A stretch of DNA of 38,924 bases from Streptomyces luteolifulvus (GTDB taxonomy: Bacteria > Actinomycetota > Actinomycetes > Streptomycetales > Streptomycetaceae): assembly GCF_008806595.1 (NCBI RefSeq), contig NZ_VZRB01000051.1:1-38924 (forward strand), in the 5' to 3' direction. A program made the translations under genes and the position numbers. Numbering within the stretch: position 1 is the first letter of the stretch; the number at the start of each line of letters is the position of its first letter. Below are positions 25,496 to 33,190 of the stretch, in pieces. The notes below the pieces were generated by a model, which saw only the letters and a list, made by a program, of their open reading frames with translations, did no database searches and was not told the DNA's origin.

Positions 25496-28179
25496 CCGGA
25501 ATCGGGATCGAGGTCGACGGCACCGGCCTGGAGGTACCCGAAGGAGCGTCACTGCTCGCGGCGGTGCGCGCCGCCGGGGTCGAGCTGCCCGCGCTGTGCT
25601 CCGACGACCGCCTCAGCCCCGCCGGGTCATGCCGTACGTGCCTGGTACGGGCGGACGGACGCATCGCGGCGGCCTGCGTCACCCCGGCGTCCGCCGGTGC
25701 TCGCGTCGAAACTGCGACGGGCGATCTTGTGCGGCTGCGGCGGGACGCGGTGGAACTCATCGCCTCCGCTCTGCCGCCCCGGGCTCTTGCCGACGGCAAT
25801 CCCAGTGAACTGGCCCATGTCTGCAGGACGTTGAGCATCGACGGCGCAGTGGCGCAGGGTCCGGGGGGCCGGGGCGGGGACGACTCCCACCCGTACGTCC
25901 ATCTCGACCGGGACCTGTGCATCGCCTGCGGCCGGTGTGTGCGGATGTGCTCCGAGGTGCAGGGAACCTTCGCCCTCACCCTGGTCGGCCGGGGCAGCGA
26001 CACGGTGGTGGTCCCCGGTAACGGCGGGCCGTGGGCCGAGTCGGACTGCGTGGCGTGCGGCGGCTGCGTCGACACCTGCCCCACGGGGGCGATCACCCAG
26101 CCGGGACCGGCGCAGGGGCTCACTTCCGCGTTCCGTCCTGCGGCGGCGGCAACACGTACCACCTGCGGCTACTGCGGCGTGGGCTGCGCCCTCGACGTGA
26201 TCGCTCAGGGCGGCGAGGTCACGGCGGTGCTGCCCGCCCGGGACGGCCCGGTCAATCACGGGCACGCCTGTGTGAAGGGCCGTTTCGCTCATGGTTTCGT
26301 CACGTCGCCGGAGCGGCTCACGCAGCCCCTGCTGCGGCGTGGCGGGAGCCTTGAGCCGGTCGGCTGGGACGAAGCACTCGCCCACGTCTCCCGGGGACTG
26401 CGAGCGGCCGTCGACGCCGGCGGCCCGGACTCCGTGGCGGCGATCTCCTCGGCCCGCGCCACCAACGAGGACAACTACCTGATACAGAAGTTCATGCGAG
26501 TCGTCATCGGCACCAACAACGTCGACAACTGCTCCCGGCTCTGCCACTCCCCCTCCGCGGCGGGCCTGACGGCGTCCTTCGGCCTGTCCGGAGGCACCGA
26601 CAGCTTCGACGACGTCGAGCGGGCCGACTGCCTGCTGATCGTCGGGGCCAATCCCGTCGAGGCCCACCCGGTGGTCGGAGCGCGACTGCTGAACCGCGTG
26701 CTGCACGGAGCCGGGCTCGTCGTCGCCGACCCCCGCGCCGTCGGTCTGGCCCTGCACGCCGATGTACACCTGCGCCCCCGACCCGGCACCAATGTCGCGC
26801 TCTTCCACGGGCTCGCCCACGTCCTGCTGGCCGAGGGGCTGACCGACGAGGAGTTCCTGTGCGAGCGGACCTCCGGACTGCCGGAACTCACCGAGCTGCT
26901 GGCCGGCTATCCGCCCGACCGGGTCGCCGGGATCACGGGCGTGCCCGCCGCGGACCTGGTCGCCGCCGCCCGCCTCTACGGGCGGGCCGAGCGGCCGGCC
27001 ATCGTCTACGGCCTCGGCGTCACCGAGCATCTCCACGGCACCGACGGCGTGCGGTCCCTGGCCAACCTGGCGATCCTGCGCGGCGCCGTGGGAACCGACG
27101 GGGGCTGCGGGGTCAACCCGCTGCGCGGCCAGAACAACGTCCAGGGCGCCTCCGACATGGGCGCGTTGCCGGACGTCCTGCCGGGGTACGGAAGGGTGGC
27201 CGACCCGGCCGTCCGTTCGCGGGCCGAGGACGTCTGGGGCGTGCCGGTCCCCGGGCGGCCGGGACTGCGGATCCCGGACATGTTTGCCGCCGCACGGTCG
27301 GGAGACCTGCGGGCGCTGTGGGTGATCGGGGAGGACGTCTGCGCCACCGACCCGGACGCGAACCGGGTGGCCGAGGCCCTGGGCGCCTGCCCGCTCGTCA
27401 TCTGCAGCGAACTGTTCCTGTCCGAGACCGCCCGGCACGCCGACGTCGTACTGCCGGTCGCCTCCTGGCTGGAGAAGGACGGCACGTTCGTCAACTTCGA
27501 CCGCCGGTTCCAGCGGGTGCGTCCCGCCGTGCCCCTCCCGGGAGAGGCCCGCACCGACTTCGACACCGTACGGGCCGTTGCCACGGCGATGGGAGTCGAC
27601 CTCGGCTGTGCGACTCCCGCCGACGCTCTCGCCGAGTGCGGCGGGCTCGCGCCCGTTTTCGCCGGTCTCTCCCACCAGCGGCTGGACCGCGAAGGTGCCG
27701 TGCCCTGGCCCTGCCCCGACCCCGACGAGCCCGGAGAAGCCAAGCTGTACACGGAGCGATTCGCCACGTCGGACGGCCGGGCCCACCTTGCCGCCGCGCC
27801 GTACCTGCCGCCCGGCGAGCAGCCCGACGACCACTACCCGCTGATCCTCGTCACCGGACGCCGCTGGGCCCATTACAACTCCGGGAGCATGACCCGACGC
27901 GGTGGCAACCTCGCGCTCGATCCGGTCGACTTCCTCGACCTCCACTCCGACGACGCCGCCCGGTACGCCGTACGCGACGGCGAGGAGGTGACCGTGGAGA
28001 GCCGGCACGGCCGAGCCCGGCTCATCGCCCGCGTCGGTGAACAGACGGCTCCCGGTCAGGTCTTCTGTTCGTTCCACTTCCCGGCGAGCGGAGTGAACCG
28101 GCTCACCTCCCACCACGCGGACGCCGTCACGTCCTGTCCCGAGTACAAGGTCACTGCCGTCCGCGTGGTTGTGTCGTGA
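25492..28179 (+). CDS. Formate dehydrogenase catalytic subunit (molybdenum/tungsten, FdhA/FdsA type)
   Basis: An 895-residue molybdopterin enzyme oxidising formate to CO2. In order it has an N-terminal [2Fe-2S] ferredoxin domain (C35, C46, C49, C62), two 4Fe-4S motifs (CIACGRCVRMC and CVACGGCVDTCP), the FdhF-type cluster motif CGYCGVGC, and the catalytic domain. The active-site ligand is Cys351 in CSRLCHSPSAAGL, where E. coli FdhF has selenocysteine. A C-terminal pterin-binding domain follows (HYNSGSMTRR onward). ATG 25492 overlaps the upstream stop. No fdhD sulfurtransferase or maturation gene is next to it. The frame is open far upstream, but that part is out-of-frame translation of the previous gene. 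Confidence 0.92.
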   Translation: MTGIGIEVDGTGLEVPEGASLLAAVRAAGVELPALCSDDRLSPAGSCRTCLVRADGRIAAACVTPASAGARVETATGDLVRLRRDAVELIASALPPRALADGNPSELAHVCRTLSIDGAVAQGPGGRGGDDSHPYVHLDRDLCIACGRCVRMCSEVQGTFALTLVGRGSDTVVVPGNGGPWAESDCVACGGCVDTCPTGAITQPGPAQGLTSAFRPAAAATRTTCGYCGVGCALDVIAQGGEVTAVLPARDGPVNHGHACVKGRFAHGFVTSPERLTQPLLRRGGSLEPVGWDEALAHVSRGLRAAVDAGGPDSVAAISSARATNEDNYLIQKFMRVVIGTNNVDNCSRLCHSPSAAGLTASFGLSGGTDSFDDVERADCLLIVGANPVEAHPVVGARLLNRVLHGAGLVVADPRAVGLALHADVHLRPRPGTNVALFHGLAHVLLAEGLTDEEFLCERTSGLPELTELLAGYPPDRVAGITGVPAADLVAAARLYGRAERPAIVYGLGVTEHLHGTDGVRSLANLAILRGAVGTDGGCGVNPLRGQNNVQGASDMGALPDVLPGYGRVADPAVRSRAEDVWGVPVPGRPGLRIPDMFAAARSGDLRALWVIGEDVCATDPDANRVAEALGACPLVICSELFLSETARHADVVLPVASWLEKDGTFVNFDRRFQRVRPAVPLPGEARTDFDTVRAVATAMGVDLGCATPADALAECGGLAPVFAGLSHQRLDREGAVPWPCPDPDEPGEAKLYTERFATSDGRAHLAAAPYLPPGEQPDDHYPLILVTGRRWAHYNSGSMTRRGGNLALDPVDFLDLHSDDAARYAVRDGEEVTVESRHGRARLIARVGEQTAPGQVFCSFHFPASGVNRLTSHHADAVTSCPEYKVTAVRVVVS

Positions 28180-30595
28180 CGGCCGCTCCGAGGCGGTCAT
28201 CCTCCGGCAGCAGCAGCGTGCAGGTCTCTCCGGGGGCGACGGTGACGGCCCGGTCGGTCAGCACCACACGGATCGGCGATTCCCCGGAGTCGGGTACACC
28301 GATGCGCAGCTGTCCGCTGCGCAGCCGTACGCCGACACCCCAGTGTCCGCGGTAGCGCAGGGAGAACCCGTACTCGGACAGTGCCGGAAGCGGCACGGGG
28401 TCCAGCCGGAGGGCGTCCTCACGGGTCTCGAGGCCGGTCAGGCCACGTTGCACCAGGTCCAGGGTGCCGGCCATGGCTGCGAGATGGATGCCTTCGCCGG
28501 TCGTGCCGCCCTGGAGGTCGGTGACATCCTGCTTCAGGGCTTCCTGACAGTACGTCCAGGCCTCGGCGCGTCTGACGCGGGCGAGGACCCAGGCGTGGAC
28601 GACGCCGCTGAGCGTGGAGCCGTGGCTGGTGCGCTTCAGGTAGTAGTCGACGGTCCTGCTCCAGGCCTCCTCGTCCACGTCGTGCCCGAGACGGCGGAAG
28701 AGGTCCCGCAGCTCGGCGGGCGAGAAAAGGTAACCGAGCATCAGGACATCGGCCTGCTTGGACGCTTGGTAGCGGTTGACCGTGTCGCCCTCGGCCTCGA
28801 GTATCCGGTCCAGGCGCCGGATGTTGTCGTAACGGGCACGGTAGGCGTCCCAGTCCAGTTCGGCGAGATCGCCGTAGCCGGTGAACTGACTGATGACGCC
28901 CCGGTGGAAGGGCACCAGCAGCCGGCGGGAGACGTCGTCCCACTTCGGGAGTTCACCGCCGTCCAGCTCGATGCGCTCGAACAGCTCCTGGCGACGCCAT
29001 GCGGGCAGGCGCCGTACGAGGTCCAGGGCGCGGCTGAGAACCCATGCGGCGGTGATGTTGGTGTACGCGTTGTCGTCGATGCCCGGCCGGGTGGCGTCCG
29101 GGTAGGCGTCGTGGTACTCGTCGGGGCCGACCACGCCGCGGATGCGGTAGCGGCCGAGGTCGGGGGCGAACTGTGCGGTGTCCGCCCAGAAGCGGGCGAT
29201 CTGCAACAGCATCTCCGCGCCCTTGGTGTGCAGGTACTCGGTGTCGCCGGTCGCTTCACAGTACTGCCACACGTTGTAGGCGACGGCCGAACCCACGTGG
29301 TGCTGAAGGCGGGAGTTGTCCGGCAGCCAGCGGCCCGAACGGGGGTTGAGGTGCAGTTGCTGGGTCTCCTCGCGCCCGTCGCTGCCGGACTGCCACGGAT
29401 ACATCGCTCCGGCCCGGCCCGCCGCCGCTGCGGCACGGCGGGCCCGCGTCAGGCGTCGGTGGCGGTAGTCGAGCAGCGCCCGCGAGACCTCCGGGAAGTG
29501 CAGGTTCAGGAACGGAAGCACGAACAGTTCGTCCCAGAAGACGTGGCCCCGGTAGGCCTCGCCGTGCAGACCGCGGGCCGGCACACCCACGTCCAGCTCC
29601 GCCGTGTGGGGCGAGAGGGTCTGCAGCACATGGAAGAGATGCAGGCGCAGGATACGGCCCGCCTCGCCGGGCACCTGGATGTCCGCGCTCCGCCACAACC
29701 GTGCCCAGGCCGCGGCGTGGGAATCCACGAGCTCCGGGAAGTCCTCGGCCGCACTCACCCGTTCGAGAGCCGCCGCGAGCGGGTCGCTGATCGCCGGGTC
29801 GCGCGAGGTGTGCAGAGCGACGGTCTTCTCCACGACCGCGGGCCGGCCCGGCGCGATCGGTATCACCAGGCGGTGTACGGCACGGCGCCGGGACGGACGC
29901 AGCTCGGACGACGTGGGCGGTTGCCCGGTGACGACCGTGCGGGCAGCCATGCTGATGCCGATGTCGGAGGTGCTGGTGCGGCAGCGCAGCCATGTCGTGT
30001 CGGCACCCGACACCCCGGTCCGTACCTGGATCAGGTGGTTGCGGTTGAGCGACCGGTACCGGTGCACGTTGCTGTTGATCACGTCGCCGTCGAGGGCGGA
30101 CTCGATCTCGATGTCTCCCGACCACTCCTGTGTCGTGCAGACGGTTCGCAGCGCGGCCAGGTGGGGGTCCGCCATGCTCACGAGACGGCTCTGATCCACG
30201 CTCAGCACGCCTGCCGCCTCGTCCCGGTAACGGAGCGTGCGCGTCAGCGTGGCACGGCGCAGGTCCAAGGTGTGCCGGTAGCCGAGCAGTCGCCGTGCGC
30301 CGGGAGAGAACCAGGGGCCCGTCGACCCGTCGGGCAAGCGGAGTCGGAACCGCAGGAGCAGCCAGTTCGGGAGGTTCACCATGTCCTCGTTCACCACCCG
30401 TCGCCCCGCCACGGTGGACTCCAGGCGGTTGTAGACCCCGGCCGCGTAGGTGGCCGGGTAATGCGTCAGGCCGGCTCTGCACTCGGGCACCGCGCCGCGG
30501 GTGGCGAAGTAGCCGTTGCCGAGCGTGCACAACGACTCGCGCAATTGCTCGGCAGCGGGATCGTATCCCTCGTATTCCCAGGTCCATTCCGACAT
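28151..30595 (-). CDS. Glycoside hydrolase family 65 protein (disaccharide phosphorylase/hydrolase)
   Basis: An 814-residue enzyme with the GH65 layout: N-terminal beta-sandwich (1-270), helical linker, (alpha/alpha)6 barrel (about 330-690) and C-terminal beta domain. Signatures include HVFWDELFVLPFLNLHFPE, AMYPWQSGSDGREETQ, and the general acid Glu493 in VVGPDEYHD. The family contains maltose, trehalose and kojibiose phosphorylases and trehalose hydrolases; the substrate cannot be chosen by eye. M. tuberculosis Rv2006, linked to the DosR regulon, carries a GH65 domain after a phosphatase domain; here it stands alone. ATG 30595 is chosen, with AAGGAGG upstream. It follows a USP gene on the same strand after 73 bases, and its end overlaps fdhA by 29 bases. 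Confidence 0.9.
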   Translation of the reverse strand: MSEWTWEYEGYDPAAEQLRESLCTLGNGYFATRGAVPECRAGLTHYPATYAAGVYNRLESTVAGRRVVNEDMVNLPNWLLLRFRLRLPDGSTGPWFSPGARRLLGYRHTLDLRRATLTRTLRYRDEAAGVLSVDQSRLVSMADPHLAALRTVCTTQEWSGDIEIESALDGDVINSNVHRYRSLNRNHLIQVRTGVSGADTTWLRCRTSTSDIGISMAARTVVTGQPPTSSELRPSRRRAVHRLVIPIAPGRPAVVEKTVALHTSRDPAISDPLAAALERVSAAEDFPELVDSHAAAWARLWRSADIQVPGEAGRILRLHLFHVLQTLSPHTAELDVGVPARGLHGEAYRGHVFWDELFVLPFLNLHFPEVSRALLDYRHRRLTRARRAAAAAGRAGAMYPWQSGSDGREETQQLHLNPRSGRWLPDNSRLQHHVGSAVAYNVWQYCEATGDTEYLHTKGAEMLLQIARFWADTAQFAPDLGRYRIRGVVGPDEYHDAYPDATRPGIDDNAYTNITAAWVLSRALDLVRRLPAWRRQELFERIELDGGELPKWDDVSRRLLVPFHRGVISQFTGYGDLAELDWDAYRARYDNIRRLDRILEAEGDTVNRYQASKQADVLMLGYLFSPAELRDLFRRLGHDVDEEAWSRTVDYYLKRTSHGSTLSGVVHAWVLARVRRAEAWTYCQEALKQDVTDLQGGTTGEGIHLAAMAGTLDLVQRGLTGLETREDALRLDPVPLPALSEYGFSLRYRGHWGVGVRLRSGQLRIGVPDSGESPIRVVLTDRAVTVAPGETCTLLLPEDDRLGAAVTTQPRGRQ

Positions 30596-30668
30596 CCGCG
30601 GTCTCACCCCTCCTTCACCGGGCCCGCTCCCTCACGAAGGGCACAGGAGCGTGGCTTCCGGACGGAGT

Positions 30669-31547
30669 TCAGGCTCGCTGCGGGACGACGGCCACCGGGC
30701 AGTGCGCGTGATGCAGCAGGGCGTGGGCGACCCTGCCGAGCTGCAGACCGAAGTGGCCGTGCCGCCTCAGCGCACCGACGACGATCAGGTCCGCGTCGGC
30801 CGACGCATCGACGAGGACCTGGTGTGCGGTCCCCTCGACCGATCGGCGCTGCACGTCGACCTGGGGATGATCTCGTGCCGCGTCGTCCAGTGCGTCGGTG
30901 AGGAGGGCGGAGGCCCGTTCCTCGTGGACGCGGGCGGCATCGTCCGCGACCAGAGGGCTGTCCACATGCTGATGGGCGGGACGGCGCCAGGCCCGTACGG
31001 CATGCAGCGCGCACCCGCGCGCCTCGGCCTCGCCGAACGCGAACCGTACCGCGGCCTGGCCCTCGGTGGCGTTGCCGACGCCGACCACGACCCGGCCGAA
31101 GGAGCCCTGTCGATTGCGCTCCCCGCCACGGACCACGATGACCGGGCAGACGGCGCGAGCGGCCACCGCGAGGCTGACCGACCCCAGCAGCAACCCGGCG
31201 AGTTCGTTGCGGCCGCGGGAGCCTACGACCAGGGCAGAGGATTCATGACCCGCGTGCAGCAGCACCGACACGGCGTCGTCGGGCAGCACCTCGCCCGACA
31301 CCTTCACCTCCGGGTTGCGAAGCTGCGCGCGTTCCGCGCAGGACGCGGCGATGTGCTCCGCCATGACCTCTTCGGACGGGCGGTCGGTGCGGAAGGACGG
31401 ACGGCCTCCCTCGTACCGCTCCCACAAAGAGGCGTACACGAGCCGCAACGGCAGCCCGCGGCGAGCCGCTTCGTCCACCGCCCAGTCCACGGCCTGCAGG
31501 CTGGAATCCGACCCGTCGACACCCACGACCAGCGGGAGCTCCATCAT
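30669..31547 (-). CDS. Universal stress protein, tandem Usp domains
   Basis: A 292-residue protein. Domain 1 (LPLVVGVDGSDSSLQAVDWAVDEAARRGLPLRLV) has the canonical loop GSRGRNELAGLLLGS. Domain 2 ends GALRRHGHFGLQLGRVAHALLHHAHCPVAVVPQ, lacking the loop serine. It pairs most closely with the USP at 36115, which shares the RRHGH.GLQLG ending, so the USPs in this window fall into two subtypes. ATG 31547 has GGAAGG upstream. It is probably co-transcribed with the GH65 gene and divergent from the cyclic-nucleotide-binding gene at 31749. Confidence 0.9.
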   Translation of the reverse strand: MMELPLVVGVDGSDSSLQAVDWAVDEAARRGLPLRLVYASLWERYEGGRPSFRTDRPSEEVMAEHIAASCAERAQLRNPEVKVSGEVLPDDAVSVLLHAGHESSALVVGSRGRNELAGLLLGSVSLAVAARAVCPVIVVRGGERNRQGSFGRVVVGVGNATEGQAAVRFAFGEAEARGCALHAVRAWRRPAHQHVDSPLVADDAARVHEERASALLTDALDDAARDHPQVDVQRRSVEGTAHQVLVDASADADLIVVGALRRHGHFGLQLGRVAHALLHHAHCPVAVVPQRA

Positions 31548-31695
31548 CCCCACCGCCTTCCTGCCCAGCCGGCGCAAGGCTTCCTGTGAATACCGTCGCA
31601 CCGCCCCGAGGCGATCGCTACACGTGGACCGGCTCCCGGGCAGGGGATCCCGTCAGGGGTTGCACCTCGGCGGTTTGCGGTGATGGTTGTGGTGT

Positions 31696-31732
31696 AGGAC
31701 CGTGCGCCCCTCAAAGGGGGCCCACCCATCCC
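31696..31732. promoter_or_regulatory. Paired DosR-like boxes in a divergent USP/CNB promoter region
   Basis: AGGACCGTGCGCCCC (31696-31710) and GGGCCCACCCATCCC (31718-31732) start 22 bases apart. They end 16 bases before the CNB start (31749) and lie about 150 bases upstream of the divergent USP start (31547), so the USP may be the target. Confidence 0.4.
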
Positions 31733-31748
31733 GGAAGGGAAGGCCACA

Positions 31749-32207
31749 GTGGTTGCGAGGAGCGGCGTCTTCGGCGCCCTGACCAAGGAACACCGCGAGC
31801 AGCTCATGTCACTCGCTCGCGACGTGTCGTTCGCGACGGGCGAGCGCATCTTCAGCGAAGGCGGAAAGGCGGACCGCTTCTGGATCATCCACACGGGCAC
31901 GGTCGCTCTCGACCTTCACGTGCCCGGCCGACAAGCGGCGGTCATCGAGACCCTCGGCGCGGGACGACTGCTGGGCTGGTCCTCGCTGGTCCCGCCCCAC
32001 CACTGGCATCTGGGCGCCGAGGCCAGCAGCCCGGTGCGCGCCTACGAATTCGACGCCGTCGCAGTGCGGGAGAAGTGCGCGCAGGACCCGAAACTGGACC
32101 ACGAACTGTGCACCTATGTCGCCGAGGTGATCGCTCGCCGGCTCAGGGCCGCCCGCGTGCGACTGCTCGACCTCTACGCGCCCCACGGCGCGGGCGACGT
32201 GCCCTGA
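31749..32207 (+). CDS. Stand-alone cyclic nucleotide-binding domain protein
   Basis: A 152-residue protein consisting of one CRP-type cyclic nucleotide-binding barrel: GVFGALTKEHREQLMSLARDVSFATGERIFSEGGKADRFWIIHTGTVAL, then GAGRLLGWSSLVPPHHWHLGAEASSPVRAYEFDA and a C-terminal helix. The phosphate cassette position has GWSSLVPPHHW rather than the usual GE.al....R, so ligand binding may be altered. There is no helix-turn-helix, so it is not a CRP regulator and probably acts on a partner. GTG 31749 has GGAAGGGAAGG upstream. The CBS-BON gene follows after 23 bases, likely in the same transcript. Confidence 0.85.
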   Translation: MVARSGVFGALTKEHREQLMSLARDVSFATGERIFSEGGKADRFWIIHTGTVALDLHVPGRQAAVIETLGAGRLLGWSSLVPPHHWHLGAEASSPVRAYEFDAVAVREKCAQDPKLDHELCTYVAEVIARRLRAARVRLLDLYAPHGAGDVP

Positions 32208-32230
32208 CGAGGCGAGAGGGGAGGCCCGAA

Positions 32231-32875
32231 GTGCCGGACACCCCGCACATCGTGAGCGATGTGATGAGCCTGACGGTGGTGGCCGTCGGACGCGACGCGC
32301 CCTTCAAGGAGATCGTCCGGACCATGGAGCAGTGGAAGGTCAGCGCCGTGCCGGTGCTGGAGGGCGAGGGCCGCGTCATCGGAGTCGTCTCCGAAGCCGA
32401 CCTGCTGCCCAAGGAGGAGTTCCGCGACAGCGACCCCAGTTTCGACGAGCAACGCCGGCGGCTGTCCGACATCGCCAAGGCCGAAGCGGTGACGGCGCAG
32501 CAGCTCATGAGCTCACCCGCTGTCACGGTCCACGCCGACGTCACCCTGGCCCAAGCAGCCAGGATCATGGCAGTCCGGCACATCAAGAGGCTGCCCGTGG
32601 TCGACGACGAGGGAATACTCCAGGGCATCGTCAGCCGGGCCGACCTGCTGAAGGTCTTCCTGCGGACGGACGAGGACATCGAAGAGGAGGTCCGCCGCAC
32701 GGTGGTCTCCTACCTCTTCCCGGCGTCCAGCCACGCTATCCATGTGAACGTGCACGAGGGAGTGGTCGACCTCCGCGGACACGTCCGCGACGCCTCGCTC
32801 ATCGCGGTTGCCGTGCGCCTCGCGCGTGCCGTGGAGGGCGTCGTGGACGTCGAACCTCACCTTACTCAGCAGTGA
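32231..32875 (+). CDS. CBS-pair plus BON domain protein
   Basis: A 214-residue paralogue of the protein at 18403. The first CBS repeat (IVSDVMSLTVVAVGRDAPFKEIVRTM, then VIGVVSEADLLPKEEF) and the second (LMSSPAVTVHADVTLAQAARIM, then LQGIVSRADLLKVFLR) are followed by a BON domain (HVNVHEGVVDLRGHVRDASLIAVAVRLARAVEGVVDVE). Adenosine nucleotide binding by the CBS pair is expected. GTG 32231 has GGGAGG seven bases upstream. It lies 23 bases after the CNB gene, suggesting the two nucleotide-binding proteins work together. A decayed relative lies at 17203. Confidence 0.88.
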   Translation: MPDTPHIVSDVMSLTVVAVGRDAPFKEIVRTMEQWKVSAVPVLEGEGRVIGVVSEADLLPKEEFRDSDPSFDEQRRRLSDIAKAEAVTAQQLMSSPAVTVHADVTLAQAARIMAVRHIKRLPVVDDEGILQGIVSRADLLKVFLRTDEDIEEEVRRTVVSYLFPASSHAIHVNVHEGVVDLRGHVRDASLIAVAVRLARAVEGVVDVEPHLTQQ

Positions 32876-32888
32876 CTGACAGACGACG

Positions 32889-33179
32889 TCAGAGCTGCCA
32901 GCCGGTCTCAGGCCGAACACTCCCCCCGGTCGCGGGCGCGTCCACGCCCTCGATGTCACGCTCGGCGATGTCCACCAGCTGCCGGCCGAGGTCGTGCATG
33001 GCCCGGCCCGCCGCGAGTTCGTCACCGATCTCCGGCACGTCCGCGTCCACGGGGTTACGGTGGGCGGCCCCGTGACCGGTCAAGACCGTCGTACCGGTGT
33101 CCAGTACCACGCGTGCCTTGGTCGTTCCCTGCTCCTCGAAGAGGTAGAGGCGGACCTTCCATTCCACGGTGTGCGCCAT
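32889..33179 (-). CDS. DUF1876 protein (Rv1738/Rv2632c family)
   Basis: A 96-residue protein, HTVEWKVRLYLFEEQGTTKARVVLDTGTTVLTGHGAAHRNPVD followed by PEIGDELAAGRAMHDLGRQLVDIAERDIEG. This is the DUF1876 family. Rv1738, a strongly DosR-induced member, has a fold like bacterial hibernation-promoting factors, so a ribosome-linked role in dormancy has been proposed. ATG 33179 has GGAGGAAC upstream, and this site overlaps the stop codon of the nicotinate phosphoribosyltransferase (TGAGGAGG), indicating translational coupling. It ends 13 bases from the convergent CBS-BON gene. Confidence 0.88.
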   Translation of the reverse strand: MAHTVEWKVRLYLFEEQGTTKARVVLDTGTTVLTGHGAAHRNPVDADVPEIGDELAAGRAMHDLGRQLVDIAERDIEGVDAPATGGSVRPETGWQL

Positions 33180-33190
33180 CACGTTCCTCC

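Noticed and set aside
26541..26543. Selenocysteine at the formate dehydrogenase active site
   Set aside because: The codon is TGC, an ordinary cysteine, not TGA.
25627..28200. An 857-codon minus-strand frame opposite fdhA
   Set aside because: It is a shadow of high-GC coding on the other strand; fdhA carries all the cofactor motifs.
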